DNA from: Sternotherus odoratus
Taxonomy: Eukaryota; Chordata; Testudines; Kinosternidae
Direction of reading: 5' to 3'
NCBI GenBank assembly: GCA_032164245.1
Contig: JAVMKO010000005.1
Span: forward strand, 44,854,133 to 44,918,132
Length of the DNA: 64,000 nt
Numbering within the stretch: position 1 is the stretch's first letter; every line of letters starts with the position of its first letter. The notes beneath the pieces were generated by a model. It was not told the origin of the DNA, made no database searches, and worked only from the letters and a program-made list of their open reading frames with translations. The translations under genes were made by a program, and so were the position numbers. This document shows, in pieces, positions 47,301 to 62,300 of this stretch.

Positions 47301-50300
47301 TACACATGGAAACAGGATGTGGAGTTTATTTAACTTGCTGTTATTGGAGCATTTTAAGGATTCCTGGTGACCACGCATGTGACTGCAGTTAGAAAATGAC
47401 TGCTCTATCATCGCAAAAAAATTGGCTGGTGCGCTGCTTTGAAATGACAGCACAAATGGGCAGAACTCTATTGTAATTCTGTGGCTAGAACCACTTGGAC
47501 CAACTTACATAGCTTTTTGTTATCTGTTAGTGGGGTTTTACTAGTAAATATTTTAAATCTACTTCTTGCACAAAAGAACACTCTGGGGAGTGAAGCTGTG
47601 AGCATGCAAGCCAGCTGAGGCTTGCCTCTTTGTAGCATTCCCTCTTTCTCTGGGACGGGAGAGACAAGGTCATGTGTTGCATTCATGTTTTGTACGTGTT
47701 CCTACAAATTACCTAATTCCCAGAGAAACGTTTTTGAAATGAACAGGATAGCTAGAAAATGCTTTCTCTAAACTAGACCACATGCCTGATTTTCAATGAA
47801 ATTTGCTCTCTAATACTAACACACACACTTGTGTGTGCATTTTGAGACTTGACCGTTGCAATTTCCAAGCATGCATCCACAGTGACTAGGCTGGAGAAGT
47901 TTTTTAGCTTCAGTTACCCAAAATGGCAGGTAACTGGTGCAGAATAGAGACAGGATGGCAAATGCTGGCCTCAACCCCGTCTCAAAATTCACATGCATTT
48001 CTGGAGCTAAAGCAGCAGTGTTTTACCTTCTGGGCTCTTCCAAGGAATTACATTCTAACTGGCAAAAACACAACTGAACTTGAGATACACATCATCCACG
48101 TCTGATGGATTTCCCAGAGGAAAGGGGCCTGTTTTCAGAATTAGGTGCAAGGCAATAAGACATGTATAAAAACCTGTGCCTCATTTGTGCATGTGTAATT
48201 CCCACTGTTCTCTCCTGATGCATTCTGGGGGTTTGCAGTTCCTCTCCCCAAAACTGTTGCATTTGAAAATAGAATCAGGGACACCATTTGCCTTTTTTTT
48301 CCCCAATACAAAATGAAACTGGCATGGTGATAGGGCCAGAGAGGGAGCTAGGCCTTGTATGTGTAAAAGAAAAATTAAGGAACTGGGAAAGGCAAGGACA
48401 GACCCCTCAAAACTCATATCGTAAGGATGGAAAAGACCAGAGACTAGCCCATCCCACAGTCAACATAAGATTGCTCCCTACAATACTTTTCTGATTATTT
48501 TGTCCACTCTCATTTATAATCCCTGAGCAATTGGGTTTCCACCATGACCCTTGGAAGATTACGCTAGTCTAAACCCCCCAACATCTGAAAGTTTTTCCTG
48601 ATAGGCTGCTTCAACCTGACATTTCTTACTTTCATCCCACTGCTTTTTGTTATACTCTCCCTAAGTAATCCCTCTCTTTCTTAGTACGTACATCCTTTAA
48701 GTATGAGTAGGCTTATGTTCCCTAAACATCATTGCTTAGCCAAGCTACACATACTTTGTTGTTTTCATGTTCTGAATAGGGCTAAAGAGGAGAGTTCTGT
48801 GCCTGTGAGAATCATCCTTGGCACCTTGAGGACCCATGCAGGTGTTTGTTCTGAGTGCACCCACGACCAACTCTTTTTTTCTCTTGCGCTTCTTCACATT
48901 TAAAGTAAACATTGGAAATTACCTGGAATTGTCCACTGATACTGGGTGGAATGCAATCATGCAGTGTCAGGTTAGTTAGGTGCTTGAGAGATTTCACCTG
49001 CAACAAGTGCTGCCAAAAAACCTGAAACAAACCAAGAGAGTTTTTCTACAAAAAGAACTTTGACTACATATGGCCTACGTTCTCCCACTGTATCCCCACT
49101 TCCGCTATTCCATAGGTCTCCCCTTACGGTACTGACCCTATGCAACATCCCCTGCAAATATCAAGGGAACAATTCACAACTGGGAATTTTTACCCTAGCC
49201 ACTAGGTTGGTCATAATACAGCAGGTTTGTATAGACCATAGGAAAGGGTTGTGAGAGGAACTGGTGAGTGACAGTGATGGGAGCATGTGGCTTTGTATAT
49301 TTGCTCCCGTATGTGTATAATTGTCAGGCCTCTTTGATGCTCCAAGTTAGCAAAAGCTTAGAAGACGCTATTTAAGTTTAACGCATGCTTTGTGTTCATA
49401 TATGGTAAGATGCTGGCAGACCAGGTGCCATCTAATGCGAAGGACCCCAAGTCTCAACTGAACACTGAGGACTACAGATCTGAAATTAGACTGGCTCAAC
49501 TGTGTTAGTATTATTAAAATAGGTACTAGGATTATCAGAAAGTGTTTAGACCTTATTGAAGGCCTGTGAGTTGCTGCATGCATTAATCTCACTTCTAACA
49601 TCTGTATCCCACGCTGTATGGTAATACATAAGCATTTGTATTGTGAGCCTCTGACTGGGTAAATCACCAGACAGGAGGGAGACATTAACTAGTGTGAAAT
49701 GGAAGTCTCCAACAGAAATTGTTACGTGCTGGCCAACAAGAAAGGCCCATCATCGCCAGATGACTATTGTGGAACAACATGAAAGAGGACAAAAGATTTT
49801 GGTGGTCTGCTCTCCCCTCCCGCCTCATGTAGATGAGTCATGAAAGTGGATTTCTCCATCAGCTGAGTTTGCAGCCAACAGCCCATGGGATAAGGGAATA
49901 AAAACCCCTAATGAGGAGGAACTGGACCTCTATGCTGTTTGGACTTTGGGGGAGGCGAGGTTTTCTAGGTTTAAACAGAACCCCAGTTAGCCCTAAAATA
50001 CATATAAAGCTTGTTATAGTTTATTCTAGAAGTTTGCAACTCATTTGTGTGTATGTTTACCTGTTTCAACCATGAAAATAATTCATTTCATTTTTAAATA
50101 AATCTGCATATTGTTCGTTATAGAGCTGGCTACAAGTGTTGTCTTTGTCAGATTTAAGATGCAATTGACCTGGGGTAAGTGACTGGTTTTCTGGAACTGG
50201 GAGTAACCTGAATATGGCTGTGATTCTTGGTATAAGAGACCTTCCATTACAAAGGTATGCTCACCTGATTGGCAAGACAGATCAGGGTACCCAAGGGGCC

Positions 50301-53300
50301 TGTTTTACTCCATTTTAAGGCTGTTACAGTGCCTGAGGAGTTTACACTTAATACATCTAAGTACAGAACTCAAAGCCAATTTGCCGTTTCTGCCTTGTGG
50401 TTGGTACTCACGCTCCCGAGGCACTGCAGGACAATATGGTATATAGCGAGAGTAAAGCATTATTAAAAATTAAGAATTATAACCAGTATAATTTAGTAGC
50501 TAATTCAAGGTGTAAAATTCCAACAAATCATGTTGCAGTTAAAACACTGTTCCCGCCTCTTTGGGAGCAACAATAACTTTATAATGCAGTTCAGAAATGC
50601 GCAGTGTGAGGGCCACAGACTCCCAAAATGTGCCCTAAGGAAATCCTCCATCATTCTCAGAGGTGTGGTTAGTGGAAATCATGTGCTCCAACTTGCTTTG
50701 CTCCATCTTCATCAATGAAATCCCCCATTGGCATGTACACTGAACTGCACAATCTGATGCTCTGCTGAGATTACAGATTATACTGCCATCAGGCAACAGG
50801 GATAGGCTAACTAAACCTACAATGCTCAGCTTATTCAACAGACAGCGCAGTTCTGCCTTCTTCTGCAGCAGCCAGACTCACTTACTGGAATAGAGATGCA
50901 GCCCCCATGTGCCTGGGAAGTTGCTAATGTAACTAGGTAAAGTTTGGGTACTCAATCTACACCTCAATGCACATGTCTCTTGCAACTGCAGATAAACGGA
51001 AACATGCACACCACAAGGACTTTTAACTTTCACTAATTATGTTAAGGCAGTATTAATCACAACATGTAATGATCACCATTGCACACCGTATGACATGCAT
51101 CCAGCAAATGAGCTTGTGTTGTGCTCTTAGACATAACTAGCAAGCCTTGGTTTCATTCATTTGAATGGGAAATTGTTGATAGAAGATATGAGTTTTCCCC
51201 TGGTTTTGGTCAGAGCTTTGACTGAGAGAGCGAGAAACCCTCAAATGACTTTTTTTTCTTTTCTTGAAATACACAAGTAAAAAAAATTAGTGGATTTTAG
51301 TTGGAGGGAATTAGTTGAGTTAGAGGTGAAAAAAGATAGTTCAAGTCTATCCCCTTGAAGTATACTGTCCCCAAACCAGATATTTAATGGATACTTCAAT
51401 AAACTCAATTTGCTAACCACCTACACTTATTTCTATGGTTATCTAGGTATAATATGTTATGCATCAGTACAAAATTCTTCCTTTTATTCCTATAGGAGAA
51501 CAGGACTTGATTATTCATTTTCTACTTTTTAACGCACAAATATGGAGTGCCCTCCTCAAGTTACAGCACTCACACTGATGCTTCCGATAAGATCTCTGCA
51601 TCTGAATACCACCCTACCACATTCTAACTCAGCCTTTGCCATTAGAAGAAGTCTGTTCTCTCTCCACACTATTGTAATTGAATACCATGCATTTTATGAA
51701 TGGAGACTGCTCACTATACAGAATGATACTTGATGGGTTTGTGATTTGGTCTACTAGCCATTTGAGATGAAGTGAAACCATTTAATTCTACAATCTGTCT
51801 AGAACAGAAGTCAACAAAATGGAAGGGGAAGTCTTTGTGTTTAAAAATCATTCGCCCTCAAAAATATTCCCTGCTTACATTTTGTTGTTCATTTTTAATT
51901 AACTGTAATTCTTACTGGAAAGCACACAGCACAAATCAGACATTCTTTAATCAAAGTAGGGTCAATGATGACCATATTATGCCAGCAAGGAATACTTGTA
52001 GCACCTTAGAGACTAACTAGTTTATTTCAGCATAAGGTGCTACAAGTATTCCTCGCTTTCTTTACGGATACAGACTAACACGGCTGCTATTCTTGAACCT
52101 GTCATAATTATGCCAGTGATAGACAATGGATCTCATCTCATCTTATGTCATCAGGCACAATAAGTACTGCCAGAAAATAAAGGAAACAGCAAGAATGTTA
52201 AAATGCACTTTAAACAGAATGGAAGTTACCCATATAATACAGCACTCTAATATTGTAATTAACTAATTATAAGCATTTTCCTAGGAAAGAAAATCTTCAC
52301 CATGAAGGTAGATGGCCTGTAAAGTGCTCTGTATATTCAAGTACGGGTTTGTTTGAGTGATCCCTGGACATTTCTTTCAGTTTAGAGACTTAAATTGAAG
52401 TTGGCCCAGCAAACGAACATGCAGACCTCCCTCAACCTTTGTGGCAATATTTTCTCTGTTGGCTCTCTTTTAACTTCACAAAACAAAAGTTAAAAAAATG
52501 ATAGCTAGCAGCATTTGAGCAGGAAGGAACCCAATGTCTGCAGAGCTCTCTTCCAGGACAAAGAAACACAACTGTCCTCAAGAACTCGGCTAACCTTCAT
52601 TGCGATAAAATAAAGAATAACCTCAAACAGATTGGGTTGGAGTTGATTTGCCCAGCTTTCATATTACAACAGCACCTTGGTAAACCACACTTTAGAGATG
52701 AACAACTCACCTCAAATTGAAAAAGTATACATTAAACAGAAGTTAACATTTAATGGCAGTGCATACAGTATATGTGCTGCCTTGCATACTCCAGGAACAA
52801 GAGAGAGGTAAACATGTTTGTTCACTCACCTTTGGGAGATTGGGTTTGGCTCTGAAGTTCTTGTTTCGCCTGAGGAAACAATAAAAGGGCCACATTAAGA
52901 CAGGCATGAGGTAACAGAATGAGATTATGTATTTACTGCTGAGTTGTCATTTTAACCCCCTCATGGCAGAAGCTGAGATTTCCCATTAGGAAGCCCCAAT
53001 ATCTTTGGCATCAGTGCCAATAACCAAAATACCCAAGTCAGAAAGAATTGACACTATTTGAAAATACAAATTGAGCAGAAAAACCATATTTAGTAGAATG
53101 GATACACACAAGTTAATTAAAAAGACCCTTCAAGCCCCTATAGCAATGATTTCCCGTAAGCTATAGAATAGCCAGGTTTAGTATGAATTCCACATGCCCT
53201 TTTTTCTCCATTTCTGTGCCTGTGTGTGTCTGAGAGAGGAGAGGGTAGGATAAAATGGAAGACGAAGCCATTCAAAAATTTGGATTGTTACAGATCCTGA

Positions 53301-56300
53301 GAAATGGAGTAGTTTGTTTGTGAAGAACAGCAAGAGGGGATCCATATGGAACAGACTCACTCATCTGCTTTAATACACTGTACCTTACCTAGGGCTACTC
53401 TGGCAGCCTCTTCTGAAACCTGTGATGAAGTTGGACTATAAATCAACAACATGGGTTAAGAAAAGGCCACCCCGGCCTCTCAAATCAAAGTAAATCATCT
53501 ACACGTCTCGTTTCAGTGACCCAGTTAGTGGAAGCCCCTTCCTTCTGGTGTCCCTAGAGAGCACCAGTATCATATCACTTGATCTTAGCGCTTCTTACCC
53601 CTTCCCTATTCTTGTCACTACAAATGTAGGCCCTGCTCCTCCCATGGAAAGAGACGACACTGGAGAGAAGAGGTATTATCAACCCGGAATGCTAAGAGCG
53701 TAACTAATCATGTTTACAGTATATTTATACAATAGAGCCAAGCCTTGGAACATGCAAGTCCACTTGGAACTCAGACTTTTTGGACTAGCACCATACTGTG
53801 CTGCTCTAGTTCTCTCGCCTAGCTGTTCCTATTTTTATTACCCATTCAGCTCTGCACGCTCTAGGAATGAGGCCAAAATCCACGCCTTTTGTACTAACAT
53901 GAGAATGCCGTGGGCCCTCTCCGGTAGCTTGCTGTTGGTCGAATTAACAGATAGCCCATCTTTGTCTAGGAAGGAGCTAGGACTAGAGAGTCGCCCTTGT
54001 CCAATTCCCATCCTGCCAGTCCAGCCAACTCCACAGGTATCGCTGTAATGAGAGACAGGTCAGTCACAATGTACATTTTAAAAACACATCTAATACATGG
54101 TTCTTGAACAAAACAAGGCTTTGAAAATAGTTATTACAATGGCTAAAAGGTTCTAAATTAACAGAGTATAAAATCGTGTGATTAGAAAACACCAATCTTC
54201 CCCTTCACCAATCATTCACTCCCACACAAGTTCACAGTTCTATACACAAAACCTAGACATCATTTAGTCACCTAGATGCATTTTGAAGTATTTGTAGAAT
54301 AAAATATTTTTTGGGGTGAGCAGAAGCACAATAACCTGTAGTTTTTTCATTTACAAAGTGATACTTCTGATCAGTAGATAATTATATATCTCTAGAAGCA
54401 CTTTGGTTAAGAGTTTAGAACTCCGCTTAGTTATCTGCTAACTAGAATGATATAGTCTAAGACTTTTGGTGATGCCACAAAATCAGAGTTTAGTCTGGTG
54501 TGCCATGTTTCACAGTCATTTCAGTCATGGAAGATGAAGGGGAAGAAAGCAAAATGCCTAGGAACATCTTGGGGAAAGGAGGTGCTATGAACTCAAGACC
54601 TTAACCCCAACATAACCAGTCTGTCACAAAGACAATAACCAAACTGAACCTGGTCTAACCTGGCAAACAAAGGATTACCTATCCAATTTTTCCTGCTCTG
54701 TTACAGAGCAAAAGATGTTGCAGAAAAATGTTCTACTGACAGCCACATGTGCCTTTAAGGTTCTGGGGGATGTGACCCAAAGTCTCTCCCCTTTAAATAA
54801 GGACAATCAGATATTGTTATGTTTGGAAATCAACTACCAGAGCCAGATTCTCGCTAAGGAGGAAGGAAAACCGAGGAAGTGACACATCAAAAAGGTAATT
54901 AGAGAAGAAAGTAGAGTGGTGTTAGTTGCCTCAGTCCCCAAGTCCTGAAGGCCCATAGAGCAATATGCCACCAAACTACTGAATACAATTGCCTTGTCAT
55001 CAAATCATGGTTCTTTTTAAAACCAGCCACTAGTTTCCTGCCACAGAGATTTTTGAGGCATATACTTTCTAAAGAAAGAACTTCTCAAAAGACTGAATCA
55101 CAGCAGAATCAATTCTGGCCAGGGAGCCAGGACTCATTCTTTGAGCAGGGTGTATAATTTACAAACAGCCTAAGGGTTTAACATTCAGTTGTTCCCAGAA
55201 TTCCGTCTGCTGTGCCTTCACAGATGGGCTCTCAGCCTTAACAAGTCTCCCAATTGCTTGGCAGGGTCCTGGGAAAGATTCAAAGTGTACAATCTTGAGT
55301 TGAGTGATGCCTCCACTCAGGCAAGTTACTTGGACTAATTTGTGCAAGAAAGGAGCTAGCATATCCAGCTCTAATGAGAACTCCCCTTCCCATCAAAATT
55401 GCTTGAAAAAGCCCATGTTCTGCTCTCGACCACTTGAAGGGCTTCTTTGGGGCATACAGTGAGAGTACCTCACAGCAAGTGCCAGGGGCTTTAAAAAAAG
55501 ATTTTATGGAAATTTTAATAATGTGTGATTATATTTTCTAGGGTGAAAACGTATTAACAATAGCAAACACCAGCAATCTCTGTCAGTTGGCGGTTAATGA
55601 TTTCACAAAGCAAAACAGACCTTTTTAAGAGTGAGATCTACAGGTGTTCTTTTCACATTTCTTAAACCATTAATGAACATAAAACAGTTTCTGTTGAACT
55701 GAAAAGAAAGCTACCCTGACAGACTTTGGTTAGGGAGATCATGTTTTTAATTATTTAGTGGCTGCTTCAGGCGGTTTTCAGACAGGATGCTTTGCTTCTG
55801 CTTCAGTGAAGCCTTTCCCCCTCTAGCTGCCATAGTACTCAAGTGGAAACCACAAAACCACTTCTTTGGAGGAGAGTTGAAGGATGTGGATTCATCAGAA
55901 AGCTCCTGCAGGATGATGTCATTGCTTAGATTCACATTCAAAATGTCTCAGGCTACACTGCAGGGCTCAATCCATATGGTAACACACTGTACTTAAGAGG
56001 AAACGCCTGGTTTTAATTTAACTCCAGAAAAATGTTTAATGGCTCACACATGAAGTATCAGAAAGCACCAACATGAGAATCTGAAGGGAAGAATGATTGC
56101 TTTAAGTTTGTACAAAATAGATTTCTAATTAATCATTTTACACTGTCCTTCCAAGTACAGTGTTTGATTTATTATCCGACGAAGTGGGTATTAGCCCACG
56201 AAAGCTTATGCTTCAAAACTTTATAGTTAGTCTTTAAGGTGCCACAGGACTTTGTTACCTCTGATTTATTATAGTGTTGGTAGATCATTATCTTCATTTT

Positions 56301-59300
56301 TGTAGACAGTTTGGTATGCGGTAATTGTTAAAATTACATTAAAAACCTGAAAAACTTAATTAAAATGTATATTATTAATGAAATAATGGACATTTGTCTT
56401 CAACATAAAATCGACCGCAGTGAGCAATATTAAAATCAAAGGCATATTTAGGCTTGGACGCATTCTATTCTTATTTCCATTCATAAGTGCCACAGATAAT
56501 ATCGATGTTTATTTTTAAGCAGCTTTTTTTATTTTAATCCATTTAAATTTTCGCAGTTTGGGAAATTATGGGTAGGGGTAAACGATTATTTAATTAGAGT
56601 AGACACGGAGATTCAGAAAGATAAAGCTTTATAAACTGTTAAAACAAATTGTCAGCATCACGTCAAAATATACAAAATAGATTTCCTTACACCCAGTTTT
56701 TAATATGCATTCACTAGTACATTTGTAATGAGCCTAATTCAAAAATCTAAATCCCAAGATTTTGACTTTAATAAAAGTGGCTTTTTTCCCTACTTTGCCT
56801 ATCTGAAAATGTTGATCATTATACATGGACATATTTTTGTCAGTCTGCGTGTGTATGGTGAAACTGACATTTACCTTTAATTACCAGTAAAAATGTAATC
56901 CTTCCAGCACAGTTAATAAAGCAATACTAGGACTCTTGCATGGAACATTTTCTGATCAACTCTAACCCTAGCAATACTGCAAAATTGATTTCAAAACAAA
57001 TACAAAACCTGAGTGAACTATTCTAAGATAACACATTCTGTACGGTTTCTCCTGACATCAGGTTTATAGTGGACTGTTTGTTTGGTACTAATTATTAAAT
57101 TATTATTATTTATTAAATCAAGTGAGAGAAAATATTCAGGCATTCAAAAGTTTACATGTTACACCAAGTCTGATGTGTTTCACTTCAATTTTTCTAAGCT
57201 TTAACTCTTATCCCGATATTCTGGGTTCTTTGACTTTCAGGGAATTTATCTGCTGTTTTATTTTGATCCAAATAAATGCAGTTGAGCATTTAGCAAAGAA
57301 CAAGTATCAAAGAACAAAAAGGTCCATCTTTTTTTGTTCCCTCTGCTTGTCTGATGGAGGAGTAGGGATTCCAGTGCAATTACACCGCACACACAATTAT
57401 ACTTTATGACTGGAGTTAAACTGGTTAGAGCGGGATCGGTTATAGTACTGGTAGAAAAGATTAAGGAAATAAAAAGTCTACTATAGAGACAGCCAGGGCA
57501 TTCACTTCATACAACAGAGTGGGATTACTTTTCAAGAACAGAAGCTAGAGCTGGGTAGAATGTTCTAACTGAAAATAGATCTTCCCCATAACTCAGGGGT
57601 GGACAAACTTTTTGCCCTGAGGGCCACATTCGGGTTCAAAATTGTGTGGTGGGCCGGTAGGAAAGGCTGTGCCTCCATAAACAGCCTGGCCCTGCCCCCT
57701 ATCCAACCCCCAACCCAATTCCCGCTCCCTGACTGCCCCCCTCAGAACTCCCGACTCATCCAACCTCCCCCCTTGTCCCCTAATCTCCCCCTCTGGAGAC
57801 CTCCCGGGACCCCACCCCGAACTAAGAGCCCCTGCTCCTTGTCCCCTGATTACCCCCACCAGAGACCCCCCCACCCCATACCACCTCCCTAAGACCCCAC
57901 TCCCTATCTAAGCCCCCTGCTCCTTGTCCCCTGACCACCCCTTCCAGAAACCCTTCTGCCCCCTAATCACCCACCCAGGACCCCAACCTCTATCCAACCG
58001 CCCTGCTCCCTGCCCCCTGACTGCCCCAACCCCTTGCCACATCCCTGCCCCCAATAGGCTCTCATGCCCTATCCAACACCTCCCTTTCCTGTCCCCTGAC
58101 CACCCCCCGAGGCCCTCTGCCCCTTATCCGACCCCCATCCTGCCCCCACCCCCTTACCATGCTGCCACTCAGAACAGCGTGTCTGGCCTGGAGCCAGACA
58201 TGCTACCATGCTGATCCGCCAGAGTGCGCAGCCCCGTGGCACACTGCCAGGGAGGAGGGGGACAGCGGTGAAGGGGCTGGAGCAGCCTCACCAGCTGGAG
58301 CTCAGGGGCTGGTTAGGAGCAGTTTGTGGGCCGGGGCCATAGTTTGCCCACGCCTGCTATAACCTCTAGTGAAACTGTGCTTGGAGGATCACAGAGTGAC
58401 TTTGTAGACCTACTCCTTTTCTGACCCCAGGAATGGCTTTGCTTCTCAGGGTAGAGGCGTTGGCCACCCCAACAAGACAGTAATAGTTCTAAAGGAGAAG
58501 TATCCCTGATACACATTTTGATCTAATTGGAGAACACAATTTTGTGGGAACAATGTTGTCCTTCAGTACATCAAAATAAACTCATTCATCTTCAGATTCT
58601 TTAATTCTCTTTCAACTGAACTTCAGGGCCTTCCTGACATTAAAAAAAGTCATACTACCTCAGCTTTATCAGAGGAAAAGAGCACTGGAATGGGAGAATA
58701 TGATATGTTTAAGGGAGCACTTAGATAGATTGATAGGGAGGTTTACACAGAGTCCACAATGGTAGAGAAAAGATCCTGGGTCTCACTAGAACTGTGCTTA
58801 GGACAGGCCAGAAGGAAAAGTGGTGACTTCGGATCACAATGATTTCTCCTGATCTTGGTCTGTCCTGATGCTGGTCCAGTTCTCTGGTGAAACAAAGGAA
58901 TTCCTCTAAATTACACTCAGCAGCCCACAACCCCAAGCAGTTGTTTCAGCAGCTGAAGATTGCTGGAGCACCCTGGCCATACCCCTATGCCAAGAGCAGG
59001 GATGAAGCAGAGTTGCCCCTAAGCAAGGTGAATCCCGACGGGTCTGGTTAAGCAGGTTTCCTGACACAGTTGCATCACTGGAATAGAGCAGCTGGAGTAC
59101 TGAGAAGGCCTAGATCGGTCTTCAAGGTAGCAGCAGCCTGTCTAACAGGAGACTTAATTCTGAATATAGGCCAGAAAAACTGTTTGGAAAGGGGTGCTGG
59201 CCTCTTCTGTACCCCTCAATGGCTCCTGAGGGGTAGACCTGACAACCTGCATGAGCTATGTTCTCACTGAAACCTTGATGGAAAAATCCAGGATTGAACT

Positions 59301-62300
59301 GCAAGGACATTTTACAATCTTAAAGAATCTCTTGAACGTCAGCAGAAGAATTACTTCAGACCCAGACCTATAATATGACGGAGATGTAGACGACCTGCCT
59401 TTTAAGAGGGTTTCAATCATTAGTGATATCTTCATTTTAGCAGTTAGGATTCCCTGAACAAATGTATCTGCAAATATATCTGCAGATGTTTGAAACTCAA
59501 TACTACAATTCTTTGGGAGCACAAACCAACATGTGCTATGGGACCTTCTTCCACTCACATCACAGATGCATAGTTCTGTGTATTATAAAACACGCACATA
59601 CTTTTATTTTTGTCCAAAGAACAACTTTGGATGAATTCTGACCTCTGTACCGATAACAAACACACTTATGTGAATGTTTGTGACTATTTTCCTATAATAT
59701 TACTTCAGTTTATAGCACACTCCTCCTTATAAATCAACCTCTAAAATTTTTGCCACTTACAATTACAGGATTCTGTTACTGAGTTGGATAGGACCATGTG
59801 ACAAGGGCAAAAGACAATGTTAGCCTGGGAGAAACATTCACAGGGTGGTTTGGCAACAGTACAAAAAAATTCTCCCCTCAGGAATTTCTTTACCTGCTAA
59901 TGTGAAGAATAGACTTACCGCTGGGTTCTCTCATTGATGGTGTTAACTTCCTGAAGATCTGAAAGGGGCGTTCTTGGGCTTTTCCGGGTAATACCTATGC
60001 AAGCATATCAACAAAAGTTTTCACACAACTCTTTACAAGGAGAAAATTAGAGCAGCAACAGATTTTTGTTGGCTGCAAATGAAAAAGAACAATATGTATT
60101 TGTTATGGCACATGCTGGGAATACAAAGCAAGGGGTTTATTATGAAGGAGCCATTGTGCTAAAATATCAATTGACTACTAACGTCTATCATGTTCTTTGA
60201 CGAGGAGACAACTTACTAGCAATTCTGTTCGCTCTAGTCTGCCTCTTCCCCCAGCACCCTCCAATAAGACACGTGAACAATTTGTCAATGGTGTACTTTC
60301 CACTATTAGAAAGCAAGATGGGAGGAAAACTACCAATCGGTCACGACTGATAGAAAGGTACCAGTTCACCTGCTTCCTGTCAGTCAAAACACTTCATGTA
60401 ACATGAAAAATATAGAAATATAATAGTCAATCACTCCATCAAGAAGGGAATTGGTTGGGATAGAGAGAGAGAGAGAAAAAGAGCTAGATTACTACAATTA
60501 CCGTAATTGTTTCTTGGTGTACGTCACTGCTGCTTCCCCTTTCTAACAAATGAATATACACTGACTTAGAAAGCAGCATGCTAAAGGGGGTAATTTTATC
60601 TTCTGCCAAAACGGAACTCTCAAACTTATAGGTTCAATTTTCAAGACGTGATAAATATGTGAGGCAGTATGTTATAACAACTTTGTAGATTTTAATGACA
60701 GATGGTTCAACTGCGTCTGCCCATGAAGTGGAAATGTTTTGGGTGCAAATGAATTTAACAGAAATAAAAGGAAGATATAACTGCTTGCAGGCAATGGAAC
60801 ATTGTTTTTAATCCATCCAGCAACTGATATTTAGAGAACTTACAACCTTTTCATCTGATCATGAAAACAAGCAAGTTATTTCTTAGCTGTCTGAAATCTT
60901 TAGTGTGACCCAAGAAACATTTTAGAATTCATGCAACATCCAAATGTGTATTCTTTTGCCCTGAATTCTCCAAAACTAGGGGAGGGAGATGGGAAATACT
61001 AGGAAAAAAAGGAAGTCTAAACTGTCTTTTGTAATAAAATGTAGGAGCAAATGTAACACTACTTTCTCTTAAAAAGAAAAAAAAAGAAAAAAAAGAAATG
61101 AGTCTGAAGTCAGTGGAATGAAGTCTCGTACTCCCTGCCTGACTGAGATAACAATCATACTGAATATGTCCTCTTAAAAGGTGAGCATGTAGAAGGAATA
61201 CTTCTATGAGAGAGAGGGGAAAACTTGTTAAAACCTGTAGCAGCACACCACATTCGATGCCAGTTAGGGAAGTCTGTTTGGGCTTTGCAAAAGAAATGTC
61301 CTAAGTAACAAGCTCTGAGAGCCTACCTCACAGATCCTGATGGAGCCAATACAGTATGCTAAGAGTCCTGGGACCCTCAAGGGGCTCACTTGGAGGTTCT
61401 CATTAAAGCCAACCCATAGACATTTTAAAACATATTGACATGTAACAGCGTCCTCCTGTAGTCCTCTTGGAAGACACTTTTTTAAAAAAACAATCCAAAT
61501 CTGATTGTGAGTCGTTGAAGTCGATAGCTTCCAAGATTCCTCAAAACAGGTCACAACCTCCCTGGTGCACTCCACTTTCAGATATATTCAGCCTCTCAGT
61601 TTGAAGCTGTCAGAATTGGCAAAGGTGACTTTGATGGAACAGTTCCAGCCATTCTGGATGCATGCAAAACTGTGCTACAGTTAGCTCTACAGGTTGAGAG
61701 CCACAATCACCTCAGAAACTCATTTTTGTCCACTCCCATTAGAGTTTTCAGAGAATCAAGTGAATAAAAGGAAAAGGGAGAGGACATTATCCCCAAATTC
61801 CTTCCTCAAGCCCCACAAAACGTATCTTCTCTAACTCCTCTTGGATTGAATGTCTAGAAGGAAAAGCATGAGAGAGAGACATTCTGGGACAAAAGAAATC
61901 CCTACAATAAAATTAAGAGATTAGATAGGTTGGCAGGGGTGGCAGGTTTGTATAATTTTTGGTGATGCCCAGAACAGGTCCAAGTCCCGCCCCTCCCCTT
62001 CACCTGCCTTGTAAGCGGATATATATTTTTAAATGTAAAAATGGACTGGAAACAGTTACGTGTTTAACAGTTTCTCTATATATTGCACAATGTGTGTGTG
62101 TGGCGGGGGGAGGGGAGAAGGGGAGAATGAGGGCTCTGGTTTGGATGAGGGCTTGGAGTGGGGCTGGGGATGAGGGGTTTGGGGTGTGGAAGGGGCTCAA
62201 GGCTAGGACAATGTGTTGGAGTGCAGGGGGCGAGGGCTATGGGGTGAGACCAGGGATAAGGGGTTAATGTTGCATGAGGGGGCTCAAACTGGAGTACAGG

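Larger units (their letters stand above)
44621..48922. other. Large intron
   Basis: Apart from the MITE/LTR nest, 46.6-46.96 kb holds a plus-strand frame rich in basic residues near its end ([10 protein letters not shown]) that I cannot assign. 48.41-48.70 kb resembles an old CR1/MIR fragment ('accagagactagcccatcc'). No exon otherwise. Confidence 0.4.
52870..59918. other. Largest intron, AT-rich
   Basis: Contains the PLE-derived copy at 56.2 kb and the hAT element at 57.6 kb. 55747-55941 is a minus-strand open frame ([20 protein letters not shown]) that looks protein-like but is unassigned. 56.2-57.4 kb is strongly AT-rich with no gene. Confidence 0.4.

Noticed and set aside
60462..60482. 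GA-rich run as a regulatory element
   Set aside because: Simple sequence of a kind common in introns, with nothing nearby to support function.
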